The notes under the pieces were generated by a model. The model was given only the letters and a program-made list of their open reading frames with translations. It was not told where the DNA came from and did not search any database. The translations under genes were made by a program, and so were the position numbers. DNA of 64,000 nucleotides from Solibacillus daqui. Lineage in GTDB: Bacteria > Bacillota > Bacilli > Bacillales_A > Planococcaceae. The DNA lies in the NCBI RefSeq assembly GCF_028747805.1, contig NZ_CP114887.1, forward strand, positions 2,535,501 to 2,599,500, written 5' to 3'. Of the stretch, positions 25,846 to 36,620 are shown one piece after another (positions within the stretch are counted from its first letter, which is position 1; every line of letters starts with the position of its first letter).

Positions 25846-27227
25846 TTTCGCACCTCCAATAACGCTTTTGCTTTATTTAGGGTTTCTTCGTATTCAGACT
25901 CTGGCACCGAATCATAGACAATTCCTGCACCTGCTTGCACATATGCTTTACCATCTTTTACAATCATCGTACGAATTGCAAGCGCTAAATCCATATTACC
26001 TGACGTCGATAAATAACCAATCGCTCCTGCATAAATGCCTCGCTTTCGTTTCTCCAATGCATTAATAATTTGCATCGCACGAATTTTCGGAGCACCGGAT
26101 ACCGTTCCAGCAGGTAAGCTTGATGCTAATACATCGACTAAATGCGCATTATCACGTAGCGTTCCAATCACTTCCGATACTATGTGCATTACATATTTAT
26201 ATTTTTCAATTTGCATATATTTTTTCACTTCTACCGTGCCAATTTTTGAAACACGACCGACATCGTTTCTACCTAGGTCTACTAACATTTTATGTTCTGC
26301 AATTTCCTTAGCATCTTGCAATAACATTTGTGCTATAACCTCATCTTCCTGAGGTGTTTTGCCACGCGGTTTTGTACCAGCAATTGGGTTTGTTGTGACA
26401 ATACCATTTAGCACTTTTACCAAGCTTTCTGGCGATGTTCCTAAAATCGTGTACGGACCGAAATCCATGTAAAACATATATGGCGACGGGTTAGTTGTAC
26501 GCAATTTGCGGTAAAGTGCAAATGGATTTTCATTAAAATTTGCTTCAAACGTTTGGGATAACACAACTTGGAAAATATCACCGCGTCGAATATGGTCTTT
26601 TGCTGTTTCAACCATTTCAATGAAACGCTGTTTTTCAATTGTTGGTTCAAAATTTACTTGATTTACTTCTTGTTGTTGAATGACATTTGCAGTCATTTGC
26701 AATTCAATTTGCTGTATTTTTTCGAGCATTTCTTGTTCACTTCGCCCTTGTTGCAATAGATCAATCACAACAATGGACACTTGCTGCAGTAAATGATCCA
26801 TCACGATAAATGTGTCATAGAAAAATACATGCACATCCGGCATATTGTAGACATCACCAATAATTTCACCAATTTGCTCAAAGTGAAAAGCGGTTTCATA
26901 TCCGAAATAACCAATTACTCCTCCAAAAAATGCAAATGGCAATGCTTCCGTTCGAATTGGTAATAGCTCTTTTAACACGGTTAGAACCGGCTTTTCTACT
27001 GTTTTTTCCACATCTTCGCTCAACTTATACGTACTAATTTTGGCGTCACCTTTTAACTCGCCAATTGGGTCTAGAGCAATAAATGAATAGCGTCCACTAT
27101 CTTTAAATTTCGCATTCGATTCAAACAATACTTTTTGCTTTGCTTGTAATGCCTCATAAATAGCAATCGGCGTTAATGTATCACCGTTCAATTGCTTCAT
27201 TACATAACCTTTCGTCTCAACTACCAT
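25842..27227 (-). CDS. trpE: Anthranilate synthase component I
   Basis: 461-residue chorismate-utilising enzyme making anthranilate. TrpE rather than PabB is indicated by PIAGTKPRG (PabB has Lys in place of Ala) and by LFESNAKFKDSGRYSF, the counterpart of the LLES tryptophan-feedback motif. Other signatures: GTSPESLVK, AGTVSGAPKIRAM and GAGIVYDSVPESEYEET. I start at ATG 27227, which has AGGAG eight bases upstream; the ATG at 27233 is only two bases from it. The T-box leader upstream supports tryptophan control. Confidence 0.92.
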   Translation of the reverse strand: MVVETKGYVMKQLNGDTLTPIAIYEALQAKQKVLFESNAKFKDSGRYSFIALDPIGELKGDAKISTYKLSEDVEKTVEKPVLTVLKELLPIRTEALPFAFFGGVIGYFGYETAFHFEQIGEIIGDVYNMPDVHVFFYDTFIVMDHLLQQVSIVVIDLLQQGRSEQEMLEKIQQIELQMTANVIQQQEVNQVNFEPTIEKQRFIEMVETAKDHIRRGDIFQVVLSQTFEANFNENPFALYRKLRTTNPSPYMFYMDFGPYTILGTSPESLVKVLNGIVTTNPIAGTKPRGKTPQEDEVIAQMLLQDAKEIAEHKMLVDLGRNDVGRVSKIGTVEVKKYMQIEKYKYVMHIVSEVIGTLRDNAHLVDVLASSLPAGTVSGAPKIRAMQIINALEKRKRGIYAGAIGYLSTSGNMDLALAIRTMIVKDGKAYVQAGAGIVYDSVPESEYEETLNKAKALLEVRK

Positions 27228-27257
27228 ACTCATCTCTCCTCAACTCATGCTTTTGCG

Positions 27258-27440
27258 CACACAAAAAGGCCCTTTCGTTTGTAAAGGACGAAAGAGCCGT
27301 GGTGCCACCTTTATTGACTATACAAAATATAGTCCACTCATTTCTCGTAACGTGAGAGGTACGGCATAGCATTTCCTCTATGCAGCTAGAAAGTCCATTT
27401 CGTAAAGTGCATTTACTAACTCCCACCAACCGTTAGCTCT
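27258..27440 (-). promoter_or_regulatory. T-box leader of trpE, UGG-like specifier
   Basis: Minus-strand leader with the T-box core AGGTGGCACCACGG (antiterminator bulge), followed by a terminator (stem CTTTCG / CGAAAG with a T run, about 27262-27298). In Stem I the triplet TGG followed by A (within GAAATGGAC) sits where the specifier codon is expected, so uncharged tRNA-Trp would switch on trpE-trpG. The specifier call is by eye; the T-box itself is certain. Confidence 0.85.
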
Positions 27441-27494
27441 CTAAAAAACACAACCTCACTACTTTTCTTCATCATTGCTTTTATATTAGTTAAT

Positions 27495-27523
27495 ATTGTA
27501 TAACGACTTCGATAGTTTTTCAA
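27495..27523 (-). promoter_or_regulatory. Promoter of trpE leader
   Basis: TTGAAA (27518-27523), 17-bp spacer, TACAAT (27495-27500) on the minus strand, about 55 bases before the T-box Stem I. Confidence 0.6.
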
Positions 27524-27597
27524 ATTATTTTAAATACATAGACATTTATACACAAAAATTCCCACTTCACAAAATGCAAAATGGGGATTGAGCGTTA

Positions 27598-28263
27598 TTA
27601 ATTGTCACGTTGACAAATCATATCATATATATATTTTGCTTGATCAAATTCAGGCTGCAATGTATATGCCTGCTTCAAGTGGTACTTCGCTTTTTCTGTA
27701 TCTGTCGTTGAAACTGCATATAACACACCTAAGTTGTAATGTGCATCTGCGTTATTCCAATCTTCTTCAATAACAAAATCAAGTTCTACTTTGGCATAAT
27801 CGAACATTTCTAACGTACATAATAAAATCCCGTACGCTAAACGAATTTGAATATCCTTTGGCGCAAGTTCAGCTGCACGTTGCATGTATGGTAGTGCTAA
27901 TTTGTACTGTTCACCGCGCTCAAAGCATTTTGCAAGCATATAATAGGCATCTGCACCTTGAATTCCATGATCAATTGATTTTTGATAAAGCTTTGCTGCT
28001 TCTGTATAGCGCTCTGCTTCATAGTAAAGATTAGCTAAGCCGTAGTAAGCTGTTGCTGCAGTCTCATCAACTGTAATCGCTTTTTGGAAGAAACGTTCTG
28101 CACGTTCAATATCGTTCATTGCTGCAAGTAAAGTACCAAAATTGACATAGCCTACTGCATCTTCAGGATTCACTTCAATCGCTTGTGTGAATGCCTGTGC
28201 AGCATCCTCATATCGTTTTTCTTGGAAGGCCTTTATGCCAATTTCATTGTAATTTGTATCCAT
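27598..28263 (-). CDS. yrrB: TPR-repeat protein YrrB
   Basis: 221 residues from MDTNYNEIGIKAFQEKRYED, made almost wholly of tetratricopeptide repeats (AVGYVNFGTLLAAMNDIERA, ATAYYGLANLYYEAERYTEA, ADAYYMLAKCFERGEQYKLA, ADAHYNLGVLYAVSTTDTEKA). TPRs mediate protein-protein contacts; the partner is unknown. ATG 28263 has GAGGTG seven bases upstream. Gene order yrrB-mnmA-iscS-cymR matches B. subtilis, though a hairpin terminator separates it from mnmA. Confidence 0.88.
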   Translation of the reverse strand: MDTNYNEIGIKAFQEKRYEDAAQAFTQAIEVNPEDAVGYVNFGTLLAAMNDIERAERFFQKAITVDETAATAYYGLANLYYEAERYTEAAKLYQKSIDHGIQGADAYYMLAKCFERGEQYKLALPYMQRAAELAPKDIQIRLAYGILLCTLEMFDYAKVELDFVIEEDWNNADAHYNLGVLYAVSTTDTEKAKYHLKQAYTLQPEFDQAKYIYDMICQRDN

Positions 28264-28280
28264 TCTATTCACCTCTAAAT

Positions 28281-28318
28281 TAGAAAAACACAAATCGCGC
28301 ATTGATTGCGCGATTTGC
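28281..28318 (-). terminator. Terminator between mnmA and yrrB
   Basis: AAATCGCGCA / TGCGCGATTT perfect stem, then a T-rich tract on the minus strand. Confidence 0.8.
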
Positions 28319-28323
28319 TATTT

Positions 28324-29442
<1,119 letters not shown>

Positions 29443-29499
29443 TTACTATTCACCTTTTCTTAGACAAATCGCGTAAAAGGCGCGAAGTCTTTCATTAAA

Positions 29500-30645
29500 T
29501 TATTGAGCTAATCGCTTCACAATATCAGCTGTACGCTTACCTGCTTCACGAACTTGCTCATTCGTTAATCCTAACCCAAAACTAAAGCGAATGGAACTAC
29601 GAAGTTCTGGGGAATTTTCACCAAACATTGCTACTAGGACATGGGATGGATCAATCGAACCCGCTGTACATGCCGAACCACTTGAAACAAGTACGCCTGC
29701 CATATCTAAATTTATTAAAAATGACTCTACATTTGTTCCTTTAAACGTCACATTAAACACATGTGCTAACACATCTTTTTGATGACCATTCACTTTAAAA
29801 TCAATGCCTGCTTGTTGAAATTCTTCCAATAAAATCGTTTTGAATGTATTGTACTGATTTGTACGTGTTTGTGCTTTTTCAGCAGCAAGTTCCGCAGCTT
29901 TTGCGAACGCAACTGCTGCTGGTACGTTTTCTGTACCCGCACGACGTTTCTTTTCCTGAGAGCCACCATACATGAAGTTTGCTAATTTTACGCCTGTTTT
30001 TGCATATAAAAAGCCAATTCCTTTAGGTCCATTGATTTTATGGGCAGACACACTTAATAAATCGATGTTCAATGATTCAACATCGATTTGATGTAAACCA
30101 AATGCTTGTACTGCATCTGTATGGAAAGTTGCTGGATGATTTTTTAACAATGCTCCAATTTCAGCAATCGGTTGAATAGTTCCAACCTCGTTATTGCCAA
30201 ACATAATTGTTACTAAAATCGTGTCTTCACGCAACTCCTTTTCAATATCAGTAGTAGCAACACGACCTGTTTCATCAACAGGTAAAAAGGTTACTTCAAA
30301 GCCTTCACGTTGTAACTTTTCACACGCATGAAGTACCGCATGATGTTCGATCTGTGTCGTAATAATATGCTTTCCTTCATGTTGACGTGCATATGCTGTA
30401 CCGAAAATCGCGTTATTATCAGCCTCTGTACCACCACTTGTGAAAATAATTTCCGTAGTTTTAGCATTAATTTTTTTCGCCAAAGATGCACGAGCTTCGT
30501 CTAATGCTTTACGAGCTCGACGTCCTACTGTATGAATACTTGACGCATTGCCACTTTCTTCTGCCATTGCTTTAGTCATTATTTCAATCACTTCTGGTGC
30601 AACGGGAGACGTAGCAGCATGATCAAGATAAATTGTGTTGTTCAA
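29500..30645 (-). CDS. iscS: Cysteine desulfurase (IscS/YrvO type)
   Basis: 381-residue PLP enzyme that forms a persulfide from cysteine. The PLP lysine is in VSAHKINGPKGIGF; the catalytic loop Cys is in VSSGSACTAGSIDPS; the N-terminus NNTIYLDHAATSPVAPEV is canonical. Position next to mnmA points to the YrvO paralogue dedicated to tRNA thiolation. Preceded by cymR. Confidence 0.93.
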   Translation of the reverse strand: MNNTIYLDHAATSPVAPEVIEIMTKAMAEESGNASSIHTVGRRARKALDEARASLAKKINAKTTEIIFTSGGTEADNNAIFGTAYARQHEGKHIITTQIEHHAVLHACEKLQREGFEVTFLPVDETGRVATTDIEKELREDTILVTIMFGNNEVGTIQPIAEIGALLKNHPATFHTDAVQAFGLHQIDVESLNIDLLSVSAHKINGPKGIGFLYAKTGVKLANFMYGGSQEKKRRAGTENVPAAVAFAKAAELAAEKAQTRTNQYNTFKTILLEEFQQAGIDFKVNGHQKDVLAHVFNVTFKGTNVESFLINLDMAGVLVSSGSACTAGSIDPSHVLVAMFGENSPELRSSIRFSFGLGLTNEQVREAGKRTADIVKRLAQ

Positions 30646-30670
30646 CGTCTTTTTACTCCTTTAATACATA

Positions 30671-31090
30671 CTAAATATAGAACATATAGCCGTCTGTTAC
30701 TTCGTTGTTTGTATATTTTGCTAAGTCTTCGATTGTTGTTGTATCTAGTACATTTTTTACTGCATCTCGAATACGCATCCATAGCTCACGTTGAGGTGCT
30801 TCTTCATTTTCAATTCCTTCGACTGGCTGAATAGGCCCCTCTAATACGCGAATCACATCGGCTGCAGAAATTTCAGCTGGCTTTGATGCTAGCATATAAC
30901 CACCATACGCTCCACGTACACTTTTCACTAAGCCTGCATTGCGTAGTGGAGATACAAGTTGCTCTAAATACGCTTCAGATAAATCTTTTTCTGCAGCAAT
31001 TTGACGTAATGGAATTGGTCCTTCTCCGTAATGCTTTGCTAATTCAATCATAATCGTCAGACCATAACGTCCTTTTGTTGAAATTTTCAT
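30671..31090 (-). CDS. cymR: Cysteine metabolism repressor CymR (Rrf2 family)
   Basis: 139 residues, one longer than B. subtilis CymR. Winged helix MKISTKGRYGLTIMIELAKHYGEGPIPLRQIAAEKDLSEAYLEQLV, then NAGLVKSVRGAYGGYMLA. It lacks the three cysteines of Fe-S Rrf2 proteins such as IscR, which supports CymR (acts with CysK to repress sulfur genes). Divergent from rarA, upstream of iscS-mnmA. Confidence 0.93.
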   Translation of the reverse strand: MKISTKGRYGLTIMIELAKHYGEGPIPLRQIAAEKDLSEAYLEQLVSPLRNAGLVKSVRGAYGGYMLASKPAEISAADVIRVLEGPIQPVEGIENEEAPQRELWMRIRDAVKNVLDTTTIEDLAKYTNNEVTDGYMFYI

Positions 31091-31209
31091 TAGTTACACC
31101 TCAAATTATTCTAGTCCTTTACTAACATTTATTATAACATAACTCCTTTTAAACCACTCGGAAATACTTTATCATATATTATACAATTCAAATAAAGGAG
31201 CGAAATCCC

Positions 31210-32490
31210 ATGCAAAACGAACCGCTCGCTTATAAAATGAGACCGAAACGTATAGATGATATAGTCGGACAAAAACATATTCTTGGTCCCGATACGCCGC
31301 TTTATAAAATGATTGAAAAAGGTCATGTGCCATCCATGCTGCTATATGGGCCACCTGGAGTTGGTAAAACATCGATTGCTAATGCAATTTCCGGCAGCAC
31401 AAAGCTACCTTTTTTTGCACTAAATGCCACACACGCAGGGAAAAAAGATATCGAACAAGTCGTGATGGATGCACGGATGAGTGGCAAGGTAATTCTGTTC
31501 CTAGATGAAATTCATAGGTTTAATAAATTACAGCAAGATACCCTTTTACCTCATGTTGAAAATGGCTCCATTGTGTTAATTGGAGCGACTACCGAAAACC
31601 CATTTCATGATGTCAATCCTGCTATTCGTTCCCGCTGTGGGGAAATATTGCAATTAGAGCGGCTAACAGAACAAGATGTATTACAACTACTAAAAAAAGC
31701 ATTAGCTGACGAAGAGAGAGGTTTAGGTAGATTAGCAATTCATGCAACTGACGAACAATTAGAAAGAATTGCAAATGCTGCAAATGGAGATGCACGAAAG
31801 GCGCTTACCCTCTTAGAATCCGTGTACTATGCATCTGATGAAATTGACGGTACAACACTTTTAAATGACAATGCAATCGAAGCACTCGCGAAACGTATCG
31901 GGGTATTTGGAGACAAAGGCGGCTCAAACTTTTACAATTTGTTATCTGCATTACAAAAATCGGTTCGCGGCAGTGACGTAAACGCTGCACTTTATTATTT
32001 AGCTCATTTACTTGAAAGTGGTGATTTAATTGCGGTTTGTCGCCGTTTACTTGTGATGGCTTACGAGGATGTGGGGCTTGCAAATCCAGCAGTCGGCGCA
32101 CATGTACAAGCAGCTACAGAAGCTGCTGTAAAACTCGGGCTTCCAGAAGCGCGCATCCCACTTGCCGCTGTAATAGTAGAAATGTGCTTATCCGATAAAT
32201 CCAATTCTGCCTACCAAGCACTTGATGCTGCAATCCATGCTATTCATGAAGGCAAAACTGGAAATATTCCGAATCATTTAAAGGATGCCCATTATGCAGG
32301 GGCGAAAGAGCTCGGTCATGTTGGTTATCACTACCCACACGACACTCCAATTGGAACATTTGGCGGTTGGGTAAAGCAGCAATATTTACCGGATGAGCTA
32401 GAAGGAATAGAATTTTATAAACCTGTTATTGCTGGTGAGGAAAAACGAATGGCAGCGATTTATGAAAAATTAAAAACGTTTAAATCCTAA
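31210..32490 (+). CDS. rarA: Replication-associated recombination protein A
   Basis: 426-residue AAA+ ATPase of the MgsA/RarA/WRNIP family that acts at stalled replication forks. Walker A LLYGPPGVGKTSIA, Walker B VILFLDEIHRFNK, sensor 1 GATTENPFHDVNPA, and the C-terminal tetramerisation domain (LESGDLIAVCRRLLVMAYEDVGLANP). The ATG is preceded by AAAGGAG. Divergent from cymR, as in B. subtilis yrvN. Confidence 0.95.
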   Translation: MQNEPLAYKMRPKRIDDIVGQKHILGPDTPLYKMIEKGHVPSMLLYGPPGVGKTSIANAISGSTKLPFFALNATHAGKKDIEQVVMDARMSGKVILFLDEIHRFNKLQQDTLLPHVENGSIVLIGATTENPFHDVNPAIRSRCGEILQLERLTEQDVLQLLKKALADEERGLGRLAIHATDEQLERIANAANGDARKALTLLESVYYASDEIDGTTLLNDNAIEALAKRIGVFGDKGGSNFYNLLSALQKSVRGSDVNAALYYLAHLLESGDLIAVCRRLLVMAYEDVGLANPAVGAHVQAATEAAVKLGLPEARIPLAAVIVEMCLSDKSNSAYQALDAAIHAIHEGKTGNIPNHLKDAHYAGAKELGHVGYHYPHDTPIGTFGGWVKQQYLPDELEGIEFYKPVIAGEEKRMAAIYEKLKTFKS

Positions 32491-32496
32491 CGAAGA

Positions 32497-32703
32497 AAGG
32501 GGGTGTCCGAGAAGTGATTCTGGGACACCTCCTTTGCGCCGAGGATGGAGGCCAGCACGATGCTGGTCATGAATGCGTTGTCATACGATGTGACGGTTTT
32601 AGCATTCGTTCCTATTTCGACCACCGCGAAAAGCAGCCTGCAGCGGATAATTAATACATGAACGAAGCACTGCGCGAGAAGTATTTACTTTTCGCGCAGC
32701 CCC
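32497..32703 (+). repeat. Dispersed about 200-bp structured element, copy B
   Basis: Begins right after the rarA stop with hairpin GGTGTCC / GGACACC around AGAA-GTGA-TTCT and ends with hairpin CTGCGCGA-N-AAGT / ACTTT-N-CGCGCAG. It shares with copies A and C the internal blocks GATGGAGG, GCTGGTCATGAATGC and GCGGATAATT. Non-coding; the first hairpin probably ends the rarA transcript. Confidence 0.75.
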
Positions 32704-32723
32704 CTTTATTATTTCACAAATAA

Positions 32724-32759
32724 AAAAGTGCCTGAAACAAGTTGTTCAGACACTTTTGT
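32724..32759 (-). terminator. Terminator of the 32760-33251 gene
   Basis: AAGTGTCTGAACA / TGTTTCAGGCACTT stem (G-U pairs) with a T run on the minus strand. Confidence 0.8.
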
Positions 32760-33251
32760 TTATTCCATTGTTTTTGATAATGCGTAAAACTTTTCAATAC
32801 ATGTATCTGTTTTCTCAGATGTCAAGAGTTCTAATTTTCGACCTGCTAATTTGTCAAGACTTTTTTGAACTTCTGAAATAAACTCTTCATTATCTTCTAG
32901 TGAAGCATTTGGTAAGCAACTAGCACTTGTTTTATATAATTCAATAATTTGCGCTGTCGCTTCTTGATCTTCAATAGCAATTAAATGAGATTTTGCTAGA
33001 CCTGTAAAATACAATAGCTTTGCTACGATATCCATATACAAGACCCAATAAGTAGATGCTTTAGGTAACGCACCATTATTTCTTGCAATGTAGCCATTGA
33101 AATTTTGTGCACATTTTTGCAATAAGGTATTTAATTGCTCATAGGCTTTTGACCAATTTGGTTTCGAATCAATATAATCGAATACGATTGTATCGACCTG
33201 TGATTGTAACTGCGGTAAATTTAATAAATCATTTTTTAACTCAATATTCAT
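32760..33251 (-). CDS. Hypothetical helical protein
   Basis: 163 residues with no motif I recognise. It is acidic, soluble and predicted all-helical (LKNDLLNLPQLQSQVDTIVF, YMDIVAKLLYFTGLAKSHLI), with two cysteines in the central and late part. A strong AAGGAGG lies upstream of ATG 33251 and a terminator follows, so it is a real single-gene unit. No functional neighbour. Confidence 0.7.
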   Translation of the reverse strand: MNIELKNDLLNLPQLQSQVDTIVFDYIDSKPNWSKAYEQLNTLLQKCAQNFNGYIARNNGALPKASTYWVLYMDIVAKLLYFTGLAKSHLIAIEDQEATAQIIELYKTSASCLPNASLEDNEEFISEVQKSLDKLAGRKLELLTSEKTDTCIEKFYALSKTME

Positions 33252-33423
33252 CTTTAAAATTCCTCCTTACATCCCCAAACGTATTACAAATACGTACCCT
33301 TACTATAGCAAAAAAAAAAAGCCTTTCATTGAAAACGAAAAAATCACTTAAATTCCGCCATAATTTTGACATAATCATCCCTTTAGTAGAATATTATGCA
33401 ATCCGGTGCCAGATTATTCCTTT

Positions 33424-33828
33424 TCATTTCAGACGATTCACATATTTTGAATAGTATTTTTGATTTTTTGTGGCAGACTGCACTAGCGATGAAATTTCCT
33501 CTATATGAATAATATGAAATTGCCCCTGTTCATATTCCTTAATCGTTTGTTTAGAACAATAAAAAACCCAACGATGCGCCTCAACCCATTCTAATAACAT
33601 TAATTCCTTGTGACCTAAAAATAGAGGTTTCGCTTGAATAACACCTGCCATTTTGTAAAATCCTTCACTTAATCGATAGCCTTTTGTGACAAAATCATAT
33701 TCTGGCTCAACGACTTGCTGTGTATCATATACATGCACTGTATTTCTCATGGCATCAATTGCAATTTCAACCGTACTAACCACATCCATTAAGTTAAGAC
33801 CTTTATATTCTAACTGTTGAATTTGCAT
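33424..33828 (-). CDS. Hypothetical protein
   Basis: 134 residues from MQIQQLEYKGLNLMD; GGGGG lies six bases upstream of ATG 33828. Mixed alpha/beta, soluble, with KELMLLEWVEAHRWVFYCSKQTIKEYEQGQFHIIHIEEI. No family recognised. It is monocistronic between another hypothetical gene and a chemoreceptor transcribed the other way. Confidence 0.65.
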   Translation of the reverse strand: MQIQQLEYKGLNLMDVVSTVEIAIDAMRNTVHVYDTQQVVEPEYDFVTKGYRLSEGFYKMAGVIQAKPLFLGHKELMLLEWVEAHRWVFYCSKQTIKEYEQGQFHIIHIEEISSLVQSATKNQKYYSKYVNRLK

Positions 33829-33997
33829 ATGAATCCCCCTTCTAAGCGTTCGTGTTATTATACCATAATAATATTCACATAAAGATAATGAATAGTCATT
33901 CAAAAAACCGTGACAGTAACTTGAAAATAATGTATAAATTAATATATACTGTAGATTTTTATTGTTTTATCACAATAGCAAGGGAGAGGTTAAATTA

Positions 33998-35455
33998 ATG
34001 ATTAAGCAGTTAAAAGCAAAAGATCTAACCGAAAAAAACACCATTTTAATGCTTGTTTATGGTATCGCGGCTGTATTAGGAACAGTAGCACAATTATTCA
34101 TTGACCGCCCTATTGGTGTAGCGCTTTCACTTTTCATCCCTGTTAGTTTTACGTTTGTTTTTTATGTAATTCAACGCAAATTACCTGTGCTTCATGCCTA
34201 CTTTCCTTATGTCGTGATTGTAGCTGCTGTATTCACTGTTTTAGGAACAATCGTTACAAACAAAGTAACATTAGCAACGATTATTTTAAGTATTTTTGTG
34301 TTAATCTTATCAAGTGTTCACAACAAAATAACTGTATTAGTTACTGGCTACATTGGCTCTATATTAGGGCTACTTTTTAATTTCATGCTTGACACAGGCG
34401 GCTATGCCGTGGATCCAGCAAATGTTTTTGTTACACAAACACTTATGTTCGTAGCGATTTTACTTCAAGTTCGCCAAAATCGATCTTTGCTTAACAATGT
34501 CGAAAAGCTAATGATCGAGGCAAATGACCGTGCTGTTCAAGAAGGACAATTACATGATCATCTTGAAAATTCGGTACAATCCATTACATCAAAGCTTCAG
34601 CTTATTACCGATAGTACGAATCATTCGAGTGCAACACATCAGCAAATGCTCGCTTCATTAAAAGAAGTAAGTATTGGCGCGCACAAGCAATCACATTTTG
34701 TTCAAAATATTGTGCAAAGTACCGAGCAAACGAATCAATCCATTCATTCCATCGTTTCTGAATTAACAAATATTGTTGATCGTGCAGAACAAGCAAGTAG
34801 CCGAGCGGTAGATGGCGCAAATTCAATGTCCAAGCTTCAGCAAGAAATTAATAGTTTTACGTCTTTCTTTAACGAATTAAATACGACCTTTCTTTCATTA
34901 TCAGATAAAATTTCAGAGACAAATGATTTTGCCTATTCGATTCATCAAATTACCGAACAAACGAATTTATTAGCACTTAATGCGTCGATTGAAGCAGCAC
35001 GCGCAGGTGAACACGGTAAGGGCTTTGCTATTGTTGCCGATGAAATCCGTAAACTAGCTAGTAATACCGACGATATGGTACTAAAAATCGATCAAAATTT
35101 AGCACACGTAAATAGCTATAACAAACTTGCACTTAGTAGATTACAGAACGGGCTTATGCATGTCTCAAACCAAGAACAAACAGTACAAGACTCAAGTAAA
35201 ACGTTTAATAATTTATTTGGCGCTATGAAAACTTTGCAGCAAAATTTACAACAGTTTTCTACAAATGTTCAAGCAATTGAGCACAATGCAGGGGCAATTG
35301 AAATAGCGACGAATGAATTTGCTGCTATTATTGAACAAAGTACCAATTCAATCGACCAGCTATGTCTTGTGCTAGAAAATATCAACGAAGCTCAACACAA
35401 TGTTACAAAAAATATTGAAGAAACATACAAACAAGCTGTACAAATTATTGGTTAA
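33998..35455 (+). CDS. Methyl-accepting chemotaxis protein
   Basis: 485 residues. The N-terminal third is a bundle of about six membrane helices (residues 15-165) without an extracellular sensor domain, followed by a coiled-coil signalling domain with the conserved hairpin tip [35 protein letters not shown]. It should signal through CheA/CheW; the multi-helix N-domain suggests sensing within or at the membrane. I start at ATG 33998, with GGGAGAGG upstream, rather than at 33962. No HAMP domain was seen. Confidence 0.88.
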   Translation: MIKQLKAKDLTEKNTILMLVYGIAAVLGTVAQLFIDRPIGVALSLFIPVSFTFVFYVIQRKLPVLHAYFPYVVIVAAVFTVLGTIVTNKVTLATIILSIFVLILSSVHNKITVLVTGYIGSILGLLFNFMLDTGGYAVDPANVFVTQTLMFVAILLQVRQNRSLLNNVEKLMIEANDRAVQEGQLHDHLENSVQSITSKLQLITDSTNHSSATHQQMLASLKEVSIGAHKQSHFVQNIVQSTEQTNQSIHSIVSELTNIVDRAEQASSRAVDGANSMSKLQQEINSFTSFFNELNTTFLSLSDKISETNDFAYSIHQITEQTNLLALNASIEAARAGEHGKGFAIVADEIRKLASNTDDMVLKIDQNLAHVNSYNKLALSRLQNGLMHVSNQEQTVQDSSKTFNNLFGAMKTLQQNLQQFSTNVQAIEHNAGAIEIATNEFAAIIEQSTNSIDQLCLVLENINEAQHNVTKNIEETYKQAVQIIG

Positions 35456-35457
35456 TA

Positions 35458-35495
35458 AAAATCAGCTGTTCTCTACTATTGAGAACAGCTGATTC
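35458..35495. terminator. Bidirectional terminator, chemoreceptor / tcdA
   Basis: AATCAGCTGTTCTC / GAGAACAGCTGATT perfect 14-bp stem between convergent genes. Confidence 0.8.
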
Positions 35496-35498
35496 TAA

Positions 35499-36263
35499 TT
35501 AACCTTGTACGCGAGTAATTTTCACGTCTTTTAAAATGGTATTGATTACCCAGCTTGCTGCAATTAAGCCCGCTACAGATGGCACAAAAGCGTTTGACGA
35601 TGGTGGTAATTGCGCTTTACGGATTTCCGCTTCGGGTTTTCCAACATACTGCGCTACATCAGGACGTACAACGATGGGTGATTCATCTGAAAATACGACT
35701 GTTACACCTTTCTTAATCCCCTCTTTTCGAAGCTTAGTTCGAATAACTTTCGCTAAAGGATCTGTATGTGTTTTTGAAATATCAGCAATTTGAAAACGCG
35801 TTGGATCCATTTTATTAGCCGCGCCCATGCTTGAAATCATTGGAATATTACGTTTTAAACATTCCTTCATAATATGGATTTTGTACATTACTGTATCTGA
35901 AGCGTCAATGACATAATCAATGCCTTGCGCAAAAAATTGCTCATACGTTTCTTCCGTATAGAACATATGCATATCAATCACTTCACATTCAGGGTTAATG
36001 TCAGCGATCCGTTCCTTCATGACACCCGATTTGGATTGTCCAACTGTTGATAGGTAGGCCACTAATTGACGATTAACGTTAGTAATATCTACATTATCTT
36101 TGTCTACTAAAATAATACGGCCTATTCCACTACGTGCACATGCTTCTGCAGCAAATGAACCGACGCCGCCTACACCTAAAATGGCAACTGTTGTGCTTTT
36201 TAATTTTTCTAGCCCTTCTGTACCGATAGCTAGCTCGTTACGAGAAAATTGATGCAACATCAT
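35499..36263 (-). CDS. tcdA: tRNA threonylcarbamoyladenosine dehydratase TcdA
   Basis: 254-residue E1-like ATPase that cyclises t6A37 of ANN-decoding tRNAs to ct6A. Nucleotide motif AILGVGGVGSFAAEACARSGIG, VDKDNVDITNVNRQ, and YVIDASDTVMYKIHIMKEC are typical of the TcdA/CsdL branch. The start codon is preceded by GAGGGG. It lies beyond the 6S RNA gene from aspS, as with yrvM in B. subtilis. Confidence 0.93.
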   Translation of the reverse strand: MMLHQFSRNELAIGTEGLEKLKSTTVAILGVGGVGSFAAEACARSGIGRIILVDKDNVDITNVNRQLVAYLSTVGQSKSGVMKERIADINPECEVIDMHMFYTEETYEQFFAQGIDYVIDASDTVMYKIHIMKECLKRNIPMISSMGAANKMDPTRFQIADISKTHTDPLAKVIRTKLRKEGIKKGVTVVFSDESPIVVRPDVAQYVGKPEAEIRKAQLPPSSNAFVPSVAGLIAASWVINTILKDVKITRVQG

Positions 36264-36366
36264 TTGTACCCCTCAATCTTTATAATTCTACTAGGAATTA
36301 TAACGACTCCATCCAGTACATGCAAGTAACAATCTAATTTACTTTAGAAAGGCAATTATTTCCTTC

Positions 36367-36404
36367 CACAAAAAAACTCCTCCACTTTTAAAGTAGAAGA
36401 GTAA
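36367..36404 (-). terminator. Terminator of 6S RNA gene
   Basis: ACTCTTCTACTT / AAGTGGAGGAGT stem (with G-U) and eight T on the minus strand. Confidence 0.85.
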
Positions 36405-36620
36405 GCCAAGGAATAGACGAACCCCAAATATGCCGTCTTGCTAAAAACATCGTTTTGATCCCGCATCATTAGCAAGGGGGTGCACTAATCGTAGTGTTAA
36501 ACTTCCCGCTCTAAATGGGGCATGTTTGCTTCTACGGTAATAAGTTGCTCCCAACGATTAAATGTTCGGTCAAATGTGTTTAGTAACAATTTACGTGACA
36601 AACATCTTAGGATTCGTGTT
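36405..36620 (-). ncRNA. ssrS: 6S RNA
   Basis: No protein gene fits this space, but a structured RNA does. The 5' strand TCCTAAG-ATGTT-GTC pairs with the 3' strand GAC-GGCAT-TTTGGGG, closing a molecule of about 196 nt (36421-36616), with internal hairpin CTTGCTAA / TTAGCAAG. E. coli 6S has comparable ends (CTGAGATGTT and GGCATCTCGG). The position between aspS and yrvM/tcdA is that of the B. subtilis 6S-1 gene. A promoter (TTGAAT, 17 bp, TAACAT; 36650-36655 and 36627-36632) and a strong terminator flank it. 6S RNA sequesters sigma-A RNA polymerase. Confidence 0.82.
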
